Part shown: positions 1-9,965 of the stretch, piece after piece | Layout: each line of letters begins with the position of its first letter | How positions within the stretch are numbered: position 1 is the stretch's first letter | From: Bacillus sp. FJAT-25509 | Lineage (GTDB): Bacteria > Bacillota > Bacilli > Bacillales > Bacillaceae_G | DNA: 61,651 nt | Assembly: GCF_001420605.1 (NCBI RefSeq) | Contig: NZ_LJIZ01000012.1 | Location: 111,988 to 173,638, forward strand | Direction of reading: 5' to 3' | The notes under the pieces: model-generated | Database searches by the model: none | What the model was told of the DNA's origin: nothing | Seen by the model: only the letters and a program-made list of their open reading frames with translations | Program-made: the position numbers and the translations under genes

Positions 1-370
1 TTGCATTAGCAATTTCATTACCTTTTACTTTTGCAATTACTTTTGCTCCCGCTTCAGTTGTACCAGTAATTTTCTCATCTTGATCAGAAATAGCATTCAC
101 TACTGGAGCTTTTGGCGCAGTCTGATCACTTACAATTACTTCTACTCCGTCGCTTTCATTGTTTGCTGAGTCAAGTGCTGTTACTACAATTTTCGTACCA
201 GCTACTTGTTTTGTAATCTTCATTTCAAAGTTACCAGTATTGTCCGCTATTGCATTAGCAATTTCATTACCTTTTACTTTTGCAATTACTTTTGTTCCCG
301 CTTCAGTTGTACCGATAATTTTCTCATCTTGATCAGAAATAGCATTCACTACTGGAGCTTTTGGCGCAGC
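1..370 (-). repeat. Tandem 249-bp (83-residue) Big_6-type repeats
   Basis: Bases 1-119 and 250-368 are almost identical and lie exactly 249 bp apart, in frame with the metallohydrolase. Each unit begins with a short Pro-Lys-Ala-Pro-Val linker and encodes an 83-residue Ig-like module. The array continues beyond the left edge, so the copy number is unknown. Near-identity at DNA level points to recent duplication. Confidence 0.85.
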
Positions 371-3300
371 AGCATGAGTTCCAACTAATTCTTTCGTATC
401 TCTTACTCGAATACGATTTCCTTCTGAGAATTTACCTGCTAGACCAGTTGCTTCTAACGTATCCCCAATATTTAGGTTTGGTACAGGTCCGCTTTGGTTT
501 ACAACGTATCCATCTGTGAATACTAATGTTGATCCTGAACCATCATCAATCACATAGGAATTATCGTCATACTTAGAAACGACTTTACCAGTTACTTTAA
601 CTAATTGACCTTGATTCTCTTCATTATTTGAATCCTTTGTATTGACAACTTTTGCTTCGACTGGAGTTCCTTTGCCTAACTTTACAACGCTTTCTGTAAA
701 ACTCCCAAACTCTAATTCGAAGTTATTTTCAAATATTTTTATATGACCATATATGCGTACCTTATCGCCGACTTGTAAACTTCCTGCTGGCACATCATTA
801 AAGGCCATAATTCCACCAGTATCATCTTGAATGTAAGCAGCGTCAAAGAATGAAATTGCTGTTACAGTTCCTTCAACAACTGCGTTCGTTCCTTCTGTAA
901 GCTTACGAGCATCACCAATTGACTTTACTTTCGTATCAAGATGAGCTAACCAGTTTACAACGTTTACTGCAAACGGGTCATTTCCTTTTGGATTATATGT
1001 TTGATCCATTTGTTTATCATTAAAGATATTCATACCTGAAACGAATACTCGACCATTACCAACTTGTTCAGAAGCAATAATCGGAATACTAGATCCACCA
1101 GTAACTTGATCTAATGCAGGACCATTTTTTCCATTAGAAGTCTGAACATTATATTTTACAGTATCTGATTTGATGGTAGATGTATCTTGGAATGTAGACT
1201 CATTACCTTGAGCTAGAACTGTAACAGTATCACTGTCCGTTAATGGTACTTTATTGCCCGAACCATCATTTTTAGCTAGACTTGATCCACTATAATACTC
1301 AATCGTTGGAACAAAATCTGTTAATGTCGTTTTTTGATTTGGTGTTGGGTGTAATCTAACAGCATAATTAGCTGTCAATGGTGTACCCCAGAAGTTACCT
1401 TCAGTTGTTTCATCAAAGACACCGTCATTGTTTACTAGAATACTTGATCCTACACCAGATAAAATGCTATTTATGTTTTGATTTGTAGCACCAAAGTTAC
1501 TCTTTTCTGTCGTCAATAATGAACCGCCATTTTTCACGAAATTATTAATATCAGAAATTTCACTAGCAGAATATGCTGTAGCTGGATGTGTAATTACTAA
1601 TACACTAACATTCTTTAATACTTGTTCTGTAAGTGGTGAAGAATTTTCTGCTACAGTATAGCCTTGTTGCTTCATTAACGTTGTAAATAATTTAAAGTTA
1701 TCTTTATATGTGCCAGAGTCTTGTTTCGAGTTCTCATTATTGTGAGAGCCATCAATCATAACAACTTTGTTTAATGGTGCTTTAATTGTAAATGATTGCT
1801 CGTATTTGTTATTACCAAGATCATGTCCATCAGCTGCTGATAAAACAACAATGATTTTATGTGTCCCTGGAACTGGATCAGTCCATGTTACACTAGCACT
1901 TGCTGATGAATTTGATGGAAGCGAATCGATTGAAGCATCTGCAATAAAATGATTAGCATCTATACTATCATAATAGAAATGAGCAGTTACTTGTTTAACA
2001 TCTAAAGATCCTTGGTTACTTATTCCCGCTGTTAAATTAGCTGCAAGTCCACCAATAATCGCCCCATCTTTTGTCGTAACATCACTAACTTTTACTGCTA
2101 AGTCTTTTTGTTGTGACCAAATTGGTGAAGAGTAAATTTGATCGCCATCCTTTTGTGTAACTTTAACAACGAACCATTGTTGTCCTCCAACTACAGTAAA
2201 GCTTGGCTTCCAATTAAATGAAGTTGAATCGTTTGTTGGAACATATTTGTCTACCACTGTTCCATGATTTGTAATTAATTCTACTTTAGCGATTGCATCG
2301 TTAGAAGCAGTTTTAATATAGCTATAATCAGGATCACTAGCCTGTTCTAAAACTGGATCTTTACCTGAAATATTAAAATCTAACGTATCAGTATCCACTG
2401 TTGATCCCATATAAAAGCCACTTGCAGATACATCTAACGAAAAGTTTGGATCCTCTGACATATAAACACGTCTGTTTTTCATTGCATCAAGTAGAGCATC
2501 TTGACTTAAATCTTTTGCTACGATTACAGTACGTTTTTTCGTTTGACCCCATGTTGCATCATGGTTATCTTCACCATAAGTTGGTGCAACATGCCAGCCG
2601 ATATCAAGCGCACCATAGTAGCTATCTTCTGCATTCGCATAAGAGTATTTTCCTGATCCATTCCCTACTTCAAGCATTGTAAATAGCTTGTCTAAATTTT
2701 TGTTATAAGGGATGAAGTTATCAAATGCATTTGCAGACATTTTTGGATGGTTAAATTGAGCAACGATATTGTCATATGTTAATACCCATCCATAATACTT
2801 TTGTAAATTTTGATAAGCGCCACCATCTACAACACGATCAATGAAATTTTCAGTTCCGAATACATTTGAGTGACCCCATGTAGTTGATGTCATTTCAAAC
2901 GCAGGGAATACAACGAATTTACCATCTTTTGTATACTGTTTTGCTAAATCCTTTGTTAACTGCCAATCAGTACCACCTGTTCTCTCTTTAAAACCTTTAT
3001 GATCAACAGTATCTTTATTAACAAGATTTGCATCGATATCGTGAGAGTGATCCGAGAATGCAAAGAAATCATAATGATACTTTTCAGCAGCTTTTAATGC
3101 TTCTTCAGGAGTACCTGCTGCATCATGTGAAATATTCGTATGGTTATGTGTCGTTCCACGGTAATGATTTCCACCAGTAAATCTTTCTGTAACTGTGAAT
3201 TTCCATGTAAAGGTAGAAGGATTATTTAATTTATCCTTTGCAGACACAGTTATTGTATGCTCACCTTCAGTTAATTCATTAGCAGTTGTAAGATTTAATT

Positions 3301-6300
3301 TAATTTCTGTATCAGTAATTGTTGCATTTGAAGTTTTATCTTGACCATCGATTGAAATAGTTGCTGACGAAAGATTGACTCCACTTGGATCATCCATTTT
3401 TACAACGATTTCAGGATGTCTTGAATCAGTTTTATCACCATTTGTAGGTAACTCATTAAAAAACTTAGGACCATCTTGATCATCTACTACATTCACTTCA
3501 AATGGTTTTGAAGAACTACCTACAGCTTGTTTGCCTTCTTCATTTTCCGCTTCAATATAATAGTAGAACTTTCCTTTTGGAACATCCTTTTCTAAAATTT
3601 TACCATTGTAATTAATATGGTCTGCAGAGTCCATAATTACTGAATGATATGAAGTCTCGTTTTCTCCTTTATAATAAAGCGTAACTGAATCTGCGTTCTT
3701 TGCAATCGCATTAAACGAAGCATCCATTCCTATATAAGCTTTTGTAATCGGAGTATGATTTAACACTAATTGACCTTTTACATCACTTGCGTTTCTAGGT
3801 ATAAGTAGATATCCACTAGTAAAAGGTGCAGCTTTTTTATATTGATTGACGATACCTGTAAAAGTGTAAGTTTGACCTTGTTCAATAGTCCCTAAAGATC
3901 CTTGAATACGTACGATTGCTAAATTATCGCCTGATTCATCACTTACTGTAATATCATAATTTGGACCATCTGATGGAATATTTGTTACTTTTCCAGTGAA
4001 AGATACTAATTTGCCTTCAGTTTCTTCATTTAACCCACCGATTGTAATATTTGTAGTTGCCGGTAAATGATCATTTCCAACAAAATGAATAGCTGTTGGA
4101 ATAAATTGAGTCATCCCCGCCGTAAATACTACTCGTCCTTCAATGCTATATTTGTTTCCTGCTTGAATCGTAGTAGAAGGATTCAAATGATTAATAACAT
4201 TGATTGCGCCTGTTGAATCTTGAATAAAGAAATTTGTATTCACATCCCCATTAGGCAGATTATCTGTAGTCGCTACTCCCTCAATTGTCGTTGAGTAACC
4301 ATTGTTGATTGGAAATCCTTTTTCATCATTTTTTCTTAAATCACCAATTGAAGTAACTGTTGTTGACTTACCAGCCACATCTACTCTCGCGTAATAGCTT
4401 TCCTTTGGAGTAGGTTGTGCAGAATCCGTTTCCGTTAAGAAGATAGATGTCTGATCACTAGAGTCTTCAAAACTTAATGTAAAAGAACCATCGGCCGCTG
4501 CTGTTACTTGTTGCTGACTTGTTAATTTACCACCATTCTCAATGTAAGCCTTTACAACAGATGAAGCAGGTACTGAATCAGCTTGTCCTGTTACAGTTGC
4601 TGTACCACCAGATTTTGTATAAGTTATTTTAGAACCATCTGGAGAAGACATAAATTTTGAGTTATGAACAGCCATCTCATCAGAATAGTTCGCACTTGAT
4701 GGTTTATTCAGAACGAAATCTTTTGAAGGATCTTTTGTAAACCAACCGTTTCCAATTCCGTATGCTGAACGTGGGTCTGTCCCAATATTTGTTTTACGTT
4801 GAATCGTTCCTCCACCAATTGTAGAGTCTGAAATTGGGCTTCCCCAATATAAAGGATTTTTATAAACTGCTGTACCATTCGTAAATGCTAATAAATCAAT
4901 TGCATCTTGATCATCAACACCTGTTACAGCTGTCGTTTTCTTTGCAAGTACTAAAGCGCCACCAGTTGAACCACTTGGATTTAACGTAGTTGTAATATCT
5001 GGAGTCACAGGAAGTGCTTGTCCTGTCGTACCTGTACTACCTGCTACTAAGAAGTAACTATGTGCTTTAATAACACCAGATAGTGGTTGCCCTGCTCCAA
5101 AGTTCATTGTTGATGCTGAAGTATAAGCAATTGACCAGCCAGTTAAATTAATATTTTTATCTGTATTATTATAAAGTTCAAAAAACTTAGTTTTGTAGAA
5201 TGCTCCCCCATTACCACCATTTACATAGATTTGGCTAAATACTACGTCACCTGGTGAAATACCTTTTGGGGTTTCAGTTTGACCAGTATAGTTTACAGCA
5301 GTTCGATCACTAGGACTCTTTTCTGCTTCCTGAGCAACTAGGTTAACGACTGCTTTCGACCCAGGATTTGAAAATGTTACGTTAAATGAACCATCTGCTG
5401 TAGCTGTTGTAGTTGCTACTATTGTATTGTCATCAAAATAAACATTTACGATAGCATTACCAGCAACTGCACCTGCAGTACCTGATACATTTGTATACGA
5501 ATTAAAAGTAATTTTTGTAGCTATTGGAGCGGCTGTTTTCTGAACGATCGAACCTGAGAAATTGACTGAAACTTTATCACTTTCAGCTTTTCCATTTTCT
5601 TGTGCAGTAACATAGACAACCGATTGTGAGTTTGTAATTGTAGCAGTAAATGAACCATCTGCTGCAGCTGTAGTAGTACCTGCTAGTTTATTATTATCAC
5701 TATAAACTTTTACAACGGCATTACTTGTAACTGCCCCAGCATTTCCTGTCACTGTTGAGTTTGTTGAATAATTGATTTTTGCTGCGTCAGGTGTAGCGGT
5801 TTTTTCTAACGGTGTTGATCCTGTTGCGTCACCATTAATAACGATATCAGCAATACGACTTGTACCAGTTGTAGTACTGAAATTACTACCGTCATTTTTT
5901 GCAGCTAATGGTGAATTGACAATCCATCTTAAATAAACTAAATTCTTGTCACTTACCTCAGTTGGCAACGCTACATTATTTAATTGTCCCCCACTTGACC
6001 ATGTACCACTTCCCGTTGAAACAGAAGCACCAGGTACATCAACCCATGAGTTTTCATCCAAACTATATTGAAGTTTGAAATCTTTTGGCCCCGTTGTAGA
6101 ACTATATTGCTTAGATGAAAGAGTTATATTTTCGTAGTTTTTTGTTGATAATGAAACTTCCCAATATGAACTATTGTTTGACCAAGTGTTTGCGTTAATA
6201 ACTGCATTCCCAGATGGACCGGCATTATAACCAGTAACTTTGGAACCAGTGGTCGTTATATTACTATTCATATTTTCAGGTATTCCAGCCGATGGTGTAG

Positions 6301-6445
6301 TTACTTGACCATTGCTAAAATCCCATTTCGCTAAAGTAGTTGTAGTGGCTGCTTTAGCCATTTGTGGACTAACTGTTGATAATAGCAACAGGATCGTCGT
6401 CAAAAGACCCAAATACCTTTTGTATCTATGCATTATTTTGTGCAT
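1..6445 (-). CDS. Giant secreted modular PHP-type metallohydrolase (CehA/McbA-like), 3' end outside window
   Basis: An uninterrupted frame of 2148 codons runs from ATG 6445 (GGGG upstream) to the window edge, so the C-terminus is missing. Residues 1-33 form a signal peptide. In order I read a discoidin/LamG-like N-terminal region, two Ig-like repeats (about 210-380), a lamin-tail-like domain (about 400-550), another Ig-like unit, OB-fold-like modules (about 690-890), a PHP metal-dependent phosphoesterase-like domain (about 1090-1340; THNHTN near residue 1098, then FSDHSHD, HSNVFG and FNHPK), a DUF4350-like region (about 1560-1820), a second OB-like module and 83-residue Big_6-type repeats. 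The His/Asp clusters are those expected of a PHP metal centre; the CehA/McbA name follows from that domain. Likely an extracellular or wall-associated phosphoesterase or nuclease-like hydrolase. The substrate is unknown. It is divergent from the HupE operon. Confidence 0.8.
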   Translation of the reverse strand, partial: MHKIMHRYKRYLGLLTTILLLLSTVSPQMAKAATTTTLAKWDFSNGQVTTPSAGIPENMNSNITTTGSKVTGYNAGPSGNAVINANTWSNNSSYWEVSLSTKNYENITLSSKQYSSTTGPKDFKLQYSLDENSWVDVPGASVSTGSGTWSSGGQLNNVALPTEVSDKNLVYLRWIVNSPLAAKNDGSNFSTTTGTSRIADIVINGDATGSTPLEKTATPDAAKINYSTNSTVTGNAGAVTSNAVVKVYSDNNKLAGTTTAAADGSFTATITNSQSVVYVTAQENGKAESDKVSVNFSGSIVQKTAAPIATKITFNSYTNVSGTAGAVAGNAIVNVYFDDNTIVATTTATADGSFNVTFSNPGSKAVVNLVAQEAEKSPSDRTAVNYTGQTETPKGISPGDVVFSQIYVNGGNGGAFYKTKFFELYNNTDKNINLTGWSIAYTSASTMNFGAGQPLSGVIKAHSYFLVAGSTGTTGQALPVTPDITTTLNPSGSTGGALVLAKKTTAVTGVDDQDAIDLLAFTNGTAVYKNPLYWGSPISDSTIGGGTIQRKTNIGTDPRSAYGIGNGWFTKDPSKDFVLNKPSSANYSDEMAVHNSKFMSSPDGSKITYTKSGGTATVTGQADSVPASSVVKAYIENGGKLTSQQQVTAAADGSFTLSFEDSSDQTSIFLTETDSAQPTPKESYYARVDVAGKSTTVTSIGDLRKNDEKGFPINNGYSTTIEGVATTDNLPNGDVNTNFFIQDSTGAINVINHLNPSTTIQAGNKYSIEGRVVFTAGMTQFIPTAIHFVGNDHLPATTNITIGGLNEETEGKLVSFTGKVTNIPSDGPNYDITVSDESGDNLAIVRIQGSLGTIEQGQTYTFTGIVNQYKKAAPFTSGYLLIPRNASDVKGQLVLNHTPITKAYIGMDASFNAIAKNADSVTLYYKGENETSYHSVIMDSADHINYNGKILEKDVPKGKFYYYIEAENEEGKQAVGSSSKPFEVNVVDDQDGPKFFNELPTNGDKTDSRHPEIVVKMDDPSGVNLSSATISIDGQDKTSNATITDTEIKLNLTTANELTEGEHTITVSAKDKLNNPSTFTWKFTVTERFTGGNHYRGTTHNHTNISHDAAGTPEEALKAAEKYHYDFFAFSDHSHDIDANLVNKDTVDHKGFKERTGGTDWQLTKDLAKQYTKDGKFVVFPAFEMTSTTWGHSNVFGTENFIDRVVDGGAYQNLQKYYGWVLTYDNIVAQFNHPKMSANAFDNFIPYNKNLDKLFTMLEVGNGSGKYSYANAEDSYYGALDIGWHVAPTYGEDNHDATWGQTKKRTVIVAKDLSQDALLDAMKNRRVYMSEDPNFSLDVSASGFYMGSTVDTDTLDFNISGKDPVLEQASDPDYSYIKTASNDAIAKVELITNHGTVVDKYVPTNDSTSFNWKPSFTVVGGQQWFVVKVTQKDGDQIYSSPIWSQQKDLAVKVSDVTTKDGAIIGGLAANLTAGISNQGSLDVKQVTAHFYYDSIDANHFIADASIDSLPSNSSASASVTWTDPVPGTHKIIVVLSAADGHDLGNNKYEQSFTIKAPLNKVVMIDGSHNNENSKQDSGTYKDNFKLFTTLMKQQGYTVAENSSPLTEQVLKNVSVLVITHPATAYSASEISDINNFVKNGGSLLTTEKSNFGATNQNINSILSGVGSSILVNNDGVFDETTEGNFWGTPLTANYAVRLHPTPNQKTTLTDFVPTIEYYSGSSLAKNDGSGNKVPLTDSDTVTVLAQGNESTFQDTSTIKSDTVKYNVQTSNGKNGPALDQVTGGSSIPIIASEQVGNGRVFVSGMNIFNDKQMDQTYNPKGNDPFAVNVVNWLAHLDTKVKSIGDARKLTEGTNAVVEGTVTAISFFDAAYIQDDTGGIMAFNDVPAGSLQVGDKVRIYGHIKIFENNFELEFGSFTESVVKLGKGTPVEAKVVNTKDSNNEENQGQLVKVTGKVVSKYDDNSYVIDDGSGSTLVFTDGYVVNQSGPVPNLNIGDTLEATGLAGKFSEGNRIRVRDTKELVGTHAAAPKAPVVNAISDQDEKIIGTTEAGTKVIAKVKGNEIANAIADNTGNFEMKITKQVAGTKIVVTALDSANNESDGVEVIVSDQTAPKAPVVNAISDQDEKITGTTEAGAKVIAKVKGNEIANA

Positions 6446-6609
6446 GAAAATTTCCCCACTTTTTTATTATTTCTAAATAACCAAAACCTTCTCTCAAAAA
6501 ACAAGACTATTTTACTATTGGGAAATAATTACAGTTTCGCTCCCCCCCTCACTAAAATGTAGTGATCGCCCATTAACTATATTATGATTTACCGAGCAAT
6601 TTCTACAAA

Positions 6610-6659
6610 TTTAGCCAATAATTACAAACTCTTTACAATTATATAACAATTCTGTAATG
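6610..6659 (+). promoter_or_regulatory. Candidate Pho-box-like array of 11-bp direct repeats
   Basis: Hexamers TTTAGC (6610), ATTACA (6621), TTTACA (6632), ATAACA (6643) and GTAATG (6654) follow an exact 11-bp period in the divergent promoter region. Bacillus PhoP binds repeats of the TT(A/T/C)A(C/T)A type with this period. A TATAAT lies at 6680-6685. The AT-rich background makes chance matches possible, so this is a hypothesis. Confidence 0.35.
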
Positions 6660-6712
6660 TTGACTATGTACCATAACAATATAATTCTTATTTTATTTCC
6701 CGGAGGAAACAA

Positions 6713-7933
6713 ATGAAAAATAGTATTTTTTTCTTAAAAACTAATAGACTAGGTCGTTCTTTTCCCCTATTTTTTTGCTTACTTATTTTTTTTAGTACCT
6801 CTTTTCGAACAGCTGAAGCTCATTCATTAAGTGCTAGTTACACTACATTAAATCTCTTAAAATCAAAAACTACAATGAACTTTGCATTAGATGAAGTCTC
6901 TGTCATGGAATTAACAGGCGGGGATGTTAATAAGAATGGAATGTTAGATCCAGATGAATTTGAGGCAATAAAGAAGAAAATAGAATCTACGCTCCAGAGC
7001 AATCTTATTCTGAAAATAAATGGAGAAAAACAAAACTGGACAAAGGTAAATAAATTGGAGCTTAATCGAAAAGGTGATGCTACCCAGCTCATCCTTGAGG
7101 TTGATTACCCTGCAATCCAACCTTCACAATCTATTAGTCTTGCTGATCATTTGTATGAAAATGATACAAATACTAGTACGACCTATGTTGATTTGTTGAA
7201 AGTGAACTACGGAAAAGAAAGTAGTACTGCCGCTCTTTCAGATCAAAGCCGTGCTTGGTCTATGATTCTTAGTGACAGTGCTTATGAGGGATTAAGCAAT
7301 GATCCAAATAAGATTCAACCTGCACAACAACAGCAACAGGCCGTAATAAAAAAAGAATCCAATTCGGATTCTACTACAAATACTTCATCTAAAGGATGGG
7401 TTACATTTTTAAAGCTTGGTATGAACCATATACTTACCGGTTATGATCATTTGCTATTTTTACTTTCACTACTGATTGCAAGACAAAGCTTTAAGCAGTT
7501 TGCTAAAGTAATTACTGCATTTACAGTCGCACATAGTTTAACTTTGACACTCACTGTTTTAGGGATCATTTCAATTCCTTCTTATATTGTCGAACCTGCA
7601 ATAGCACTTAGTATTTGTTACGTAGCAATTGAAAATATATTCCGTAAAAACATTGGTCATCGTTGGGTATTAACTTTTATTTTTGGATTAATTCATGGAA
7701 TGGGTTTTGCAGATTTATTAACAGCTATGAATCTTTCAAAAAGTGAATTAGCAGCTGTTTTAGTTAGCTTTAACCTTGGTATTGAAGTGGTTCAACTTTC
7801 GATTGTACTTTTATTATTACCACTACTAACTCAATTACATCGCTCAAAGTATTCGAGGAATGCAATTATTTCCACATCTACGATTGCTTTTATATTAGGT
7901 GGAATTTGGTTATTTGAACGCGTCATATCTTAA
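6713..7933 (+). CDS. HupE/UreJ family membrane protein with EF-hand-like loop
   Basis: 406 residues with a CCCGGAGG ribosome site. An N-terminal hydrophobic signal precedes an extracytoplasmic region of about 190 residues that carries an EF-hand-like loop at 71-82 (DVNKNGMLDPDE). The C-terminal half is a HupE/UreJ-type membrane domain with the metal-type motif N238-H239...D245-H246, then AHSLTL and GLIHGMGFAD, in about six membrane segments. HupE/UreJ proteins are thought to move nickel, cobalt or other divalent metals. No urease or hydrogenase gene is nearby, and the downstream permease genes and copper genes suggest general metal handling. The transported ion is not determined. Confidence 0.8.
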   Translation: MKNSIFFLKTNRLGRSFPLFFCLLIFFSTSFRTAEAHSLSASYTTLNLLKSKTTMNFALDEVSVMELTGGDVNKNGMLDPDEFEAIKKKIESTLQSNLILKINGEKQNWTKVNKLELNRKGDATQLILEVDYPAIQPSQSISLADHLYENDTNTSTTYVDLLKVNYGKESSTAALSDQSRAWSMILSDSAYEGLSNDPNKIQPAQQQQQAVIKKESNSDSTTNTSSKGWVTFLKLGMNHILTGYDHLLFLLSLLIARQSFKQFAKVITAFTVAHSLTLTLTVLGIISIPSYIVEPAIALSICYVAIENIFRKNIGHRWVLTFIFGLIHGMGFADLLTAMNLSKSELAAVLVSFNLGIEVVQLSIVLLLLPLLTQLHRSKYSRNAIISTSTIAFILGGIWLFERVIS

Positions 7934-7951
7934 ACAGAAAGAGTGAATCCT

Positions 7952-8983
7952 TTGCGAAGCATTGCTACTGAGAAACAATCGCCAGTCAATTCAAATCGAC
8001 ATTTTCTAATCATTATTTGCTTACTATTTGTATTCTTATTATATATTTCATCTACGACAGGACTAAGTTCAGTTTTTTCAACTACAAAACTACAAGTCTT
8101 TAAGATGATCTTTATTAGCATTATTATCGAAGCTCTGCCTTTTATTTTAATCGGTGTATTCGTTTCAGCGATCCTTCAGGTTTTCGTTACAGATCAAATG
8201 GTTCAACGATTTATACCGAAAAATCCTTTATTAGGTATTATCGCAGCAAGCGTGTTAGGCATCATCTTTCCAATATGTGAGTGTGGAATGGTACCTGCTA
8301 TTCGTAAACTGATTAAGAAAGGAATGCCATTGTATGTTGCGGTCACTTTTATATTAGTAGGACCCATTTTAAATCCAATTGTATTTCTATCAACATTAAC
8401 AGCTTTTCGTAATCAACCAACCGTTGCATATTATCGTATGGGACTGGCTTTTGTAGTAGCACTAATCGTGGGACTGATCGTTTTTCAATTTGTTAAGTCA
8501 AATCAGTTACGAGAACAGGTCGATCAAACGAAGCACGATCACCACCATCATGACAATAAACACAATACTGCGCCTAATAATAAATTCATTGCAATCGTAG
8601 GCCATGCAGTAAATGAATTTTTTGATATGGGGAAATACTTAGTTTTCGGTTCGATCATTGTTGCTCTACTTCAAATTATCATTTCTCAAAGCAGTTTAAT
8701 TGAATTAGGAAAAAGTGGTCCATCGGCAAACTTTCTTATGATGGGATTAGGCTTTATTTTATCTCTTTGTTCAACATCAGACGCCTTTGTAGCTCAATCA
8801 CTTCAAACAATTTTTACAAAGAGCTCTTTAGTTGGATTCATGGTTTTTGGGCCAATGATCAATATTAAAGGGATCCTGATGATGCTAGCTGTTTTCCGTT
8901 CTCGATTTGTTTTATTACTTAGCACGCTAGTTTTCATTTTTGTTTTTATTGGAACGCTTGTTTTACAGTCTATTAATTTATAA
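7952..8983 (+). CDS. Permease of the COG0701/DUF318 type (YcgR-like)
   Basis: 343 residues from TTG 7952, chosen because AGAAAGAG lies about 8 bases before it; an in-frame GTG at 7943 has no usable spacing. About eight membrane segments. A Pro-Ile-Cys-Glu-Cys-Gly motif (C109, C111) sits in the first conserved block, and a His-rich cytoplasmic loop (HDHHHHDNKH, about 195-204) separates the two halves. The GPILNPIV and CSTSDAF motifs are typical of the family. Members usually pair with a TIGR03943 protein, as here (next gene, 16 bp away), as B. subtilis ycgR-ycgQ do. Probably a metal-related transporter; the substrate is inferred, not shown. Confidence 0.75.
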   Translation: MRSIATEKQSPVNSNRHFLIIICLLFVFLLYISSTTGLSSVFSTTKLQVFKMIFISIIIEALPFILIGVFVSAILQVFVTDQMVQRFIPKNPLLGIIAASVLGIIFPICECGMVPAIRKLIKKGMPLYVAVTFILVGPILNPIVFLSTLTAFRNQPTVAYYRMGLAFVVALIVGLIVFQFVKSNQLREQVDQTKHDHHHHDNKHNTAPNNKFIAIVGHAVNEFFDMGKYLVFGSIIVALLQIIISQSSLIELGKSGPSANFLMMGLGFILSLCSTSDAFVAQSLQTIFTKSSLVGFMVFGPMINIKGILMMLAVFRSRFVLLLSTLVFIFVFIGTLVLQSINL

Positions 8984-8999
8984 AAGGCAGTGATCTACT

Positions 9000-9938
9000 T
9001 TGAAAAATAAAATCAATTCCACATCGATTCATCATTTTATAAAAGCTGCTATTCTCTTAGGACTTGCTATCTATATTTTTCAATTAACACTTACAGACGA
9101 GATCCTGCAATTTATCGTACCGGAGCTTGTCATTTATGTAAAAATTGCAACTGTTATTCTTTTGAGTGTCGCAATCGTTCAAATCTATATAGCCGTTCTT
9201 TCATTAAAAAGACATGTCATTATTTGTGATTGTGGTCATGAACATAGTCACGACCAAGTTTTTAGTCATGAGCATCATCATCTTTTAAAAAAGTCAGTCG
9301 TAAAAGACGTTTTTATTTACAGCCTATTTTTATTCCCATTATTACTCGGATATATTTTGCCAAACCATGCGAGTTCTAGTTCGCTTGCTAATAACAAAGA
9401 AATGAATTTTAAAGGACTAGGACTAGCAGTGCAGGCTTCTTCGACTGGTCAGGCTGTTGAAGTGAAAGGTCATGAGGACCCTGCTTTAAAAAAAATGTTC
9501 AAAACAAATGTGTATGATCAAGACTACGCTAAACTTGGGATGCTACTGTACAAACAGAGTACAATCGAGATGAAGGACAAGTGGTTTATTGAAAAACTAC
9601 AATCAATGAATACATTTGTCGACAATTTCCAAAATAAACAAATCAAAATTAAAGGTTTTATCTATAGAGACCCTAAGTTAGCAGGTAATCAATTTATTAT
9701 TGCAAGAATGGGTATGACTCATTGTATCGCCGATATTTCACCGTTTGGAATTATTGCAGAATCAACCAATTCACAGCAATTTACGAATGATTCTTGGGTA
9801 ACAATCACTGGAACAATCGGAAAGACAAGCTTTAATGGTCAAACAGTCATTAAAATAAACGTTCAACAATCAGAGCCAGCTAAATCTCCAAGTGTTCAAT
9901 ACGTGTATCCAGATTGGAACTTTGGATCAAAGCTGTAG
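9000..9938 (+). CDS. TIGR03943 family putative permease subunit (YcgQ-like)
   Basis: 312 residues from a TTG start. Two N-terminal membrane segments, then a Cys/His-rich loop (about 76-94: CDCGHEHSHD followed by SHEHHH) that looks like a metal-binding cytoplasmic tract, another membrane helix (about 101-120) and a large soluble C-terminal domain with a conserved GMTHCIADISPFG segment near residue 240. This is the partner of the upstream permease and lies in the same operon. The His-rich loops in both proteins are direct sequence evidence for metal contact. Which metal (zinc, copper or another) cannot be read from the sequence. Confidence 0.75.
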   Translation: MKNKINSTSIHHFIKAAILLGLAIYIFQLTLTDEILQFIVPELVIYVKIATVILLSVAIVQIYIAVLSLKRHVIICDCGHEHSHDQVFSHEHHHLLKKSVVKDVFIYSLFLFPLLLGYILPNHASSSSLANNKEMNFKGLGLAVQASSTGQAVEVKGHEDPALKKMFKTNVYDQDYAKLGMLLYKQSTIEMKDKWFIEKLQSMNTFVDNFQNKQIKIKGFIYRDPKLAGNQFIIARMGMTHCIADISPFGIIAESTNSQQFTNDSWVTITGTIGKTSFNGQTVIKINVQQSEPAKSPSVQYVYPDWNFGSKL

Positions 9939-9965
9939 CTTTAAAATTAATTTAGAGGTGTTTAT

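Noticed and set aside
6660-6685. TTGACT...TATAAT as a sigma-A promoter for the HupE operon
   Set aside because: The spacer is only 14 bases, too short for a normal -35/-10 pair; the TATAAT is used only as part of the Pho-box idea.
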